This document shows positions 5,541 through 7,148 of a stretch of 7,148 nucleotides of DNA, in pieces. The position numbers and the translations under genes were made by a program. The notes under the pieces are model-generated. The model was given only the letters and a program-made list of their open reading frames with translations. It had not been told where the DNA came from and ran no database searches. The stretch comes from an uncultured Phycisphaerae bacterium (GTDB lineage Bacteria > Planctomycetota > Phycisphaerae > Phycisphaerales > SM1A02): NCBI GenBank assembly GCA_937899935.1, contig CALCOW010000463.1:1-7148 (forward strand), written 5' to 3'. The first letter of the stretch is position 1. Each line of letters opens with the position of its first letter.

Positions 5541-7148
5541 GTGCAGGACGGGAGCAGTGGATCGCACCTGGTAGATGAGAAGGCGTCCTTGAGACACCGC
5601 AGTCCTCGTCCCGACATGGTTCCATCATGGTGTGGTGTTTGTTGGCCATGGTGGATGACAGCACTCTTTGCTTGCCTTGGCGGTGCTCTGTTTATTCTTG
5701 CTGTGCCACCTCTCAATCTCTGGCCTTTGATATTTGTTTTTCTCGTTCCACTGTCGATGGCAGCAATGAGTGCTCGGCGTGGTTGGCACGTTTTGCTAAT
5801 GACTTGGGTTGTCTGGTTGGTTGTGTGGCTCATCCTCAATCGATGGATTCGTGATGTGACAGGTCCTGGCTATCCATTACTTTGTGCCTACCTTGGCTTG
5901 TATCCAATGGTGTATGTCTGGCTGTTTAGGCGGGTCGCTCGTGCCAGCGTCTTTGCATCTGTTCCACTGGCACTCGTGACCGCAGTACTTTGGACGGGTC
6001 TCGACTTTGTGCGAGGCAATATTGTTTTCACAGGCGATCCTTTTTATCTCTTGGCTCATCCAACGCTGCCGTGGGCCGCGTTCGGGCAGTCAGCAGATCT
6101 CTTGGGAGCCTACTTCTCGAGTTTTCTAGTCGCCTTTGTTGCGGGGGGCATTCTGGATCTTGGTGTCGTGCTGGCACCACACAAGAGCCGAGGCGCTGGA
6201 CAGGCCATGGAGCCATCCCGGGCTCGCGCCACTGGCTGGTATGGAGTGCTCGCTAGCATCTTGCTGATTTTGCTGAATTGGGGTTATGGCGGCTATCGCT
6301 TAGGGCAGGAAGAACCACTGGCCCCCGGGCCAGCAGCGCTTGTGATTCAGACCAACCTTCCTCAGAGCAATAAAATTTTTCGAGGGCCGGAACAAGAGGT
6401 TGCGGACGTCAATGACATCATCCAATTAACCCTACAAGCCGCCGATACCTTGGCGAACCAGAACCGACCAATTGACTTCGTGGTTTGGCCGGAGACCATG
6501 CTTCCAGCTGGTGGGCTTGAACCAGAGACTACTTCATGGCTGGCTGAGCAAGGCTACTACCCAGGGACCTACTACCTGGAGCTTGCCCAGAAGTTGCAAC
6601 AACATTTGGATTGTCCACTACTCATCGGCTCATCGGCTTATCTGGGAATGACTCTGGATGGCGACTTTCTACGTCCCTCGGAGGAATACAACGCGGTTTA
6701 TCTGGTAACGGGTCAACCGCCTTATGCTCGCTATGACAAACAACTGTTGACCCCTTTTGGGGAGACCATTCCATATCTTGATCAGTGGCCATGGCTTGAA
6801 CAAAAGGTATTGGCATTGGGGGCGCCAGGTCTGCGACTCACACTGCAACCTGGCCTTGATTCCGGCCCCTTAGTCTTACCGGAGAACGGTGGTTTACGAA
6901 TTGCCACACCGATTTGCTTTGAGGCCACCAATGGACGTTTGACAAGGGAACTTGTCCATCAAGACCCAGATCATCCCGCTCAGCTCATTGCCAATCTGAG
7001 CAATGATGGATGGTTTGGGGATGACATTGGTGGTCGCCAGGCTCATGTACAGGCAGTCCGCTTTCGCGCGATTGAGAATCGAACGCCAGTCATTCGAGCA
7101 GTTAACACGGGATTGAGTGTATGGATTGACTCCAACGGTGTAATCCGT
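5541..7148 (+). CDS. lnt: Apolipoprotein N-acyltransferase (partial, runs off right edge)
   Basis: Lnt adds the third acyl chain to the N-terminal Cys of lipoproteins at the periplasmic face of the inner membrane. The frame is open to the window edge, giving 536 codons from GTG 5541. About seven hydrophobic segments occupy residues 39-250 (for example 41-57, 60-78 and 82-100), with WTGLDFVRG where the family has a conserved W..E..RG. A nitrilase-type domain begins near residue 266 (ALVIQTN). The Glu-Lys-Cys triad is intact: Glu318 in VVWPET, Lys400 in YDKQLLTPFGE, Cys459 in TPICFE; NLSNDGWFG and RAIENRTPVIRAVNTGLS follow. Glu-Lys spacing is 82 against 68 in E. coli. The last few dozen residues, with the final membrane helix, are missing. 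The start is uncertain: GTG 5541 is 4 bases after the accD stop, TTG 5589 has AGAAGG 5 bases upstream and a basic N-terminus, and ATG 5616 has no ribosome-binding site. Confidence 0.95.
   Translation, partial: MQDGSSGSHLVDEKASLRHRSPRPDMVPSWCGVCWPWWMTALFACLGGALFILAVPPLNLWPLIFVFLVPLSMAAMSARRGWHVLLMTWVVWLVVWLILNRWIRDVTGPGYPLLCAYLGLYPMVYVWLFRRVARASVFASVPLALVTAVLWTGLDFVRGNIVFTGDPFYLLAHPTLPWAAFGQSADLLGAYFSSFLVAFVAGGILDLGVVLAPHKSRGAGQAMEPSRARATGWYGVLASILLILLNWGYGGYRLGQEEPLAPGPAALVIQTNLPQSNKIFRGPEQEVADVNDIIQLTLQAADTLANQNRPIDFVVWPETMLPAGGLEPETTSWLAEQGYYPGTYYLELAQKLQQHLDCPLLIGSSAYLGMTLDGDFLRPSEEYNAVYLVTGQPPYARYDKQLLTPFGETIPYLDQWPWLEQKVLALGAPGLRLTLQPGLDSGPLVLPENGGLRIATPICFEATNGRLTRELVHQDPDHPAQLIANLSNDGWFGDDIGGRQAHVQAVRFRAIENRTPVIRAVNTGLSVWIDSNGVIR

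Noticed and set aside
5417..5839. 140-codon minus-strand frame across the accD-lnt junction
   Set aside because: It is antisense to the conserved end of AccD and the first membrane helices of Lnt; no motif is seen.

Overview
The window is a housekeeping stretch of a bacterial chromosome with a Gram-negative-type (diderm) envelope. The envelope type is inferred from a full-length-style apolipoprotein N-acyltransferase (Lnt). Base composition is moderate and even, with no insertion sequences, phage genes, tRNA or rRNA genes, or CRISPR. The lineage cannot be fixed from sequence alone. The secreted TlpA-type thioredoxin carrying a long helical-repeat tail, the non-ATG starts and the loose gene order suggest Planctomycetota (perhaps Phycisphaerae) or a relative; this is an inference of modest confidence.

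Layout. The left end is minus strand: miaA (tRNA dimethylallyltransferase) lies upstream of topA (DNA topoisomerase I). Only the first 12 codons of topA are inside the window, at its extreme left edge. The 211 bases between them hold a plausible sigma70-type topA promoter and a topA leader of about 100 nt. A perfect 11-bp inverted repeat spans the miaA stop codon. After a 93-base divergent region the rest is plus strand: pgk (phosphoglycerate kinase), a 277-base gap with a terminator-like hairpin and a promoter, an exported thioredoxin/TPR-like protein, rpe (ribulose-phosphate 3-epimerase), accD (acetyl-CoA carboxylase carboxyltransferase beta subunit), and lnt, which runs off the right edge and follows accD almost without a gap.

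Function. The genes serve core pathways: tRNA anticodon-loop modification, DNA supercoiling, glycolysis/gluconeogenesis (Pgk), pentose-phosphate metabolism (Rpe), the first step of fatty-acid synthesis (AccD), and lipoprotein maturation (Lnt). Only accD-lnt looks tightly coupled. The other plus-strand genes have gaps of roughly 75 to 280 bases, several with hairpins or promoter-like motifs, so they may be separately controlled.

I did not find a convincing undescribed system. The points most worth a second look are the thioredoxin/helical-repeat protein with a cysteine beside its cis-proline, the paired hairpins in the accD leader, the topA leader (C7 tract at the predicted start site plus a short upstream ORF overlapping topA), and the perfect palindrome at the miaA terminus.
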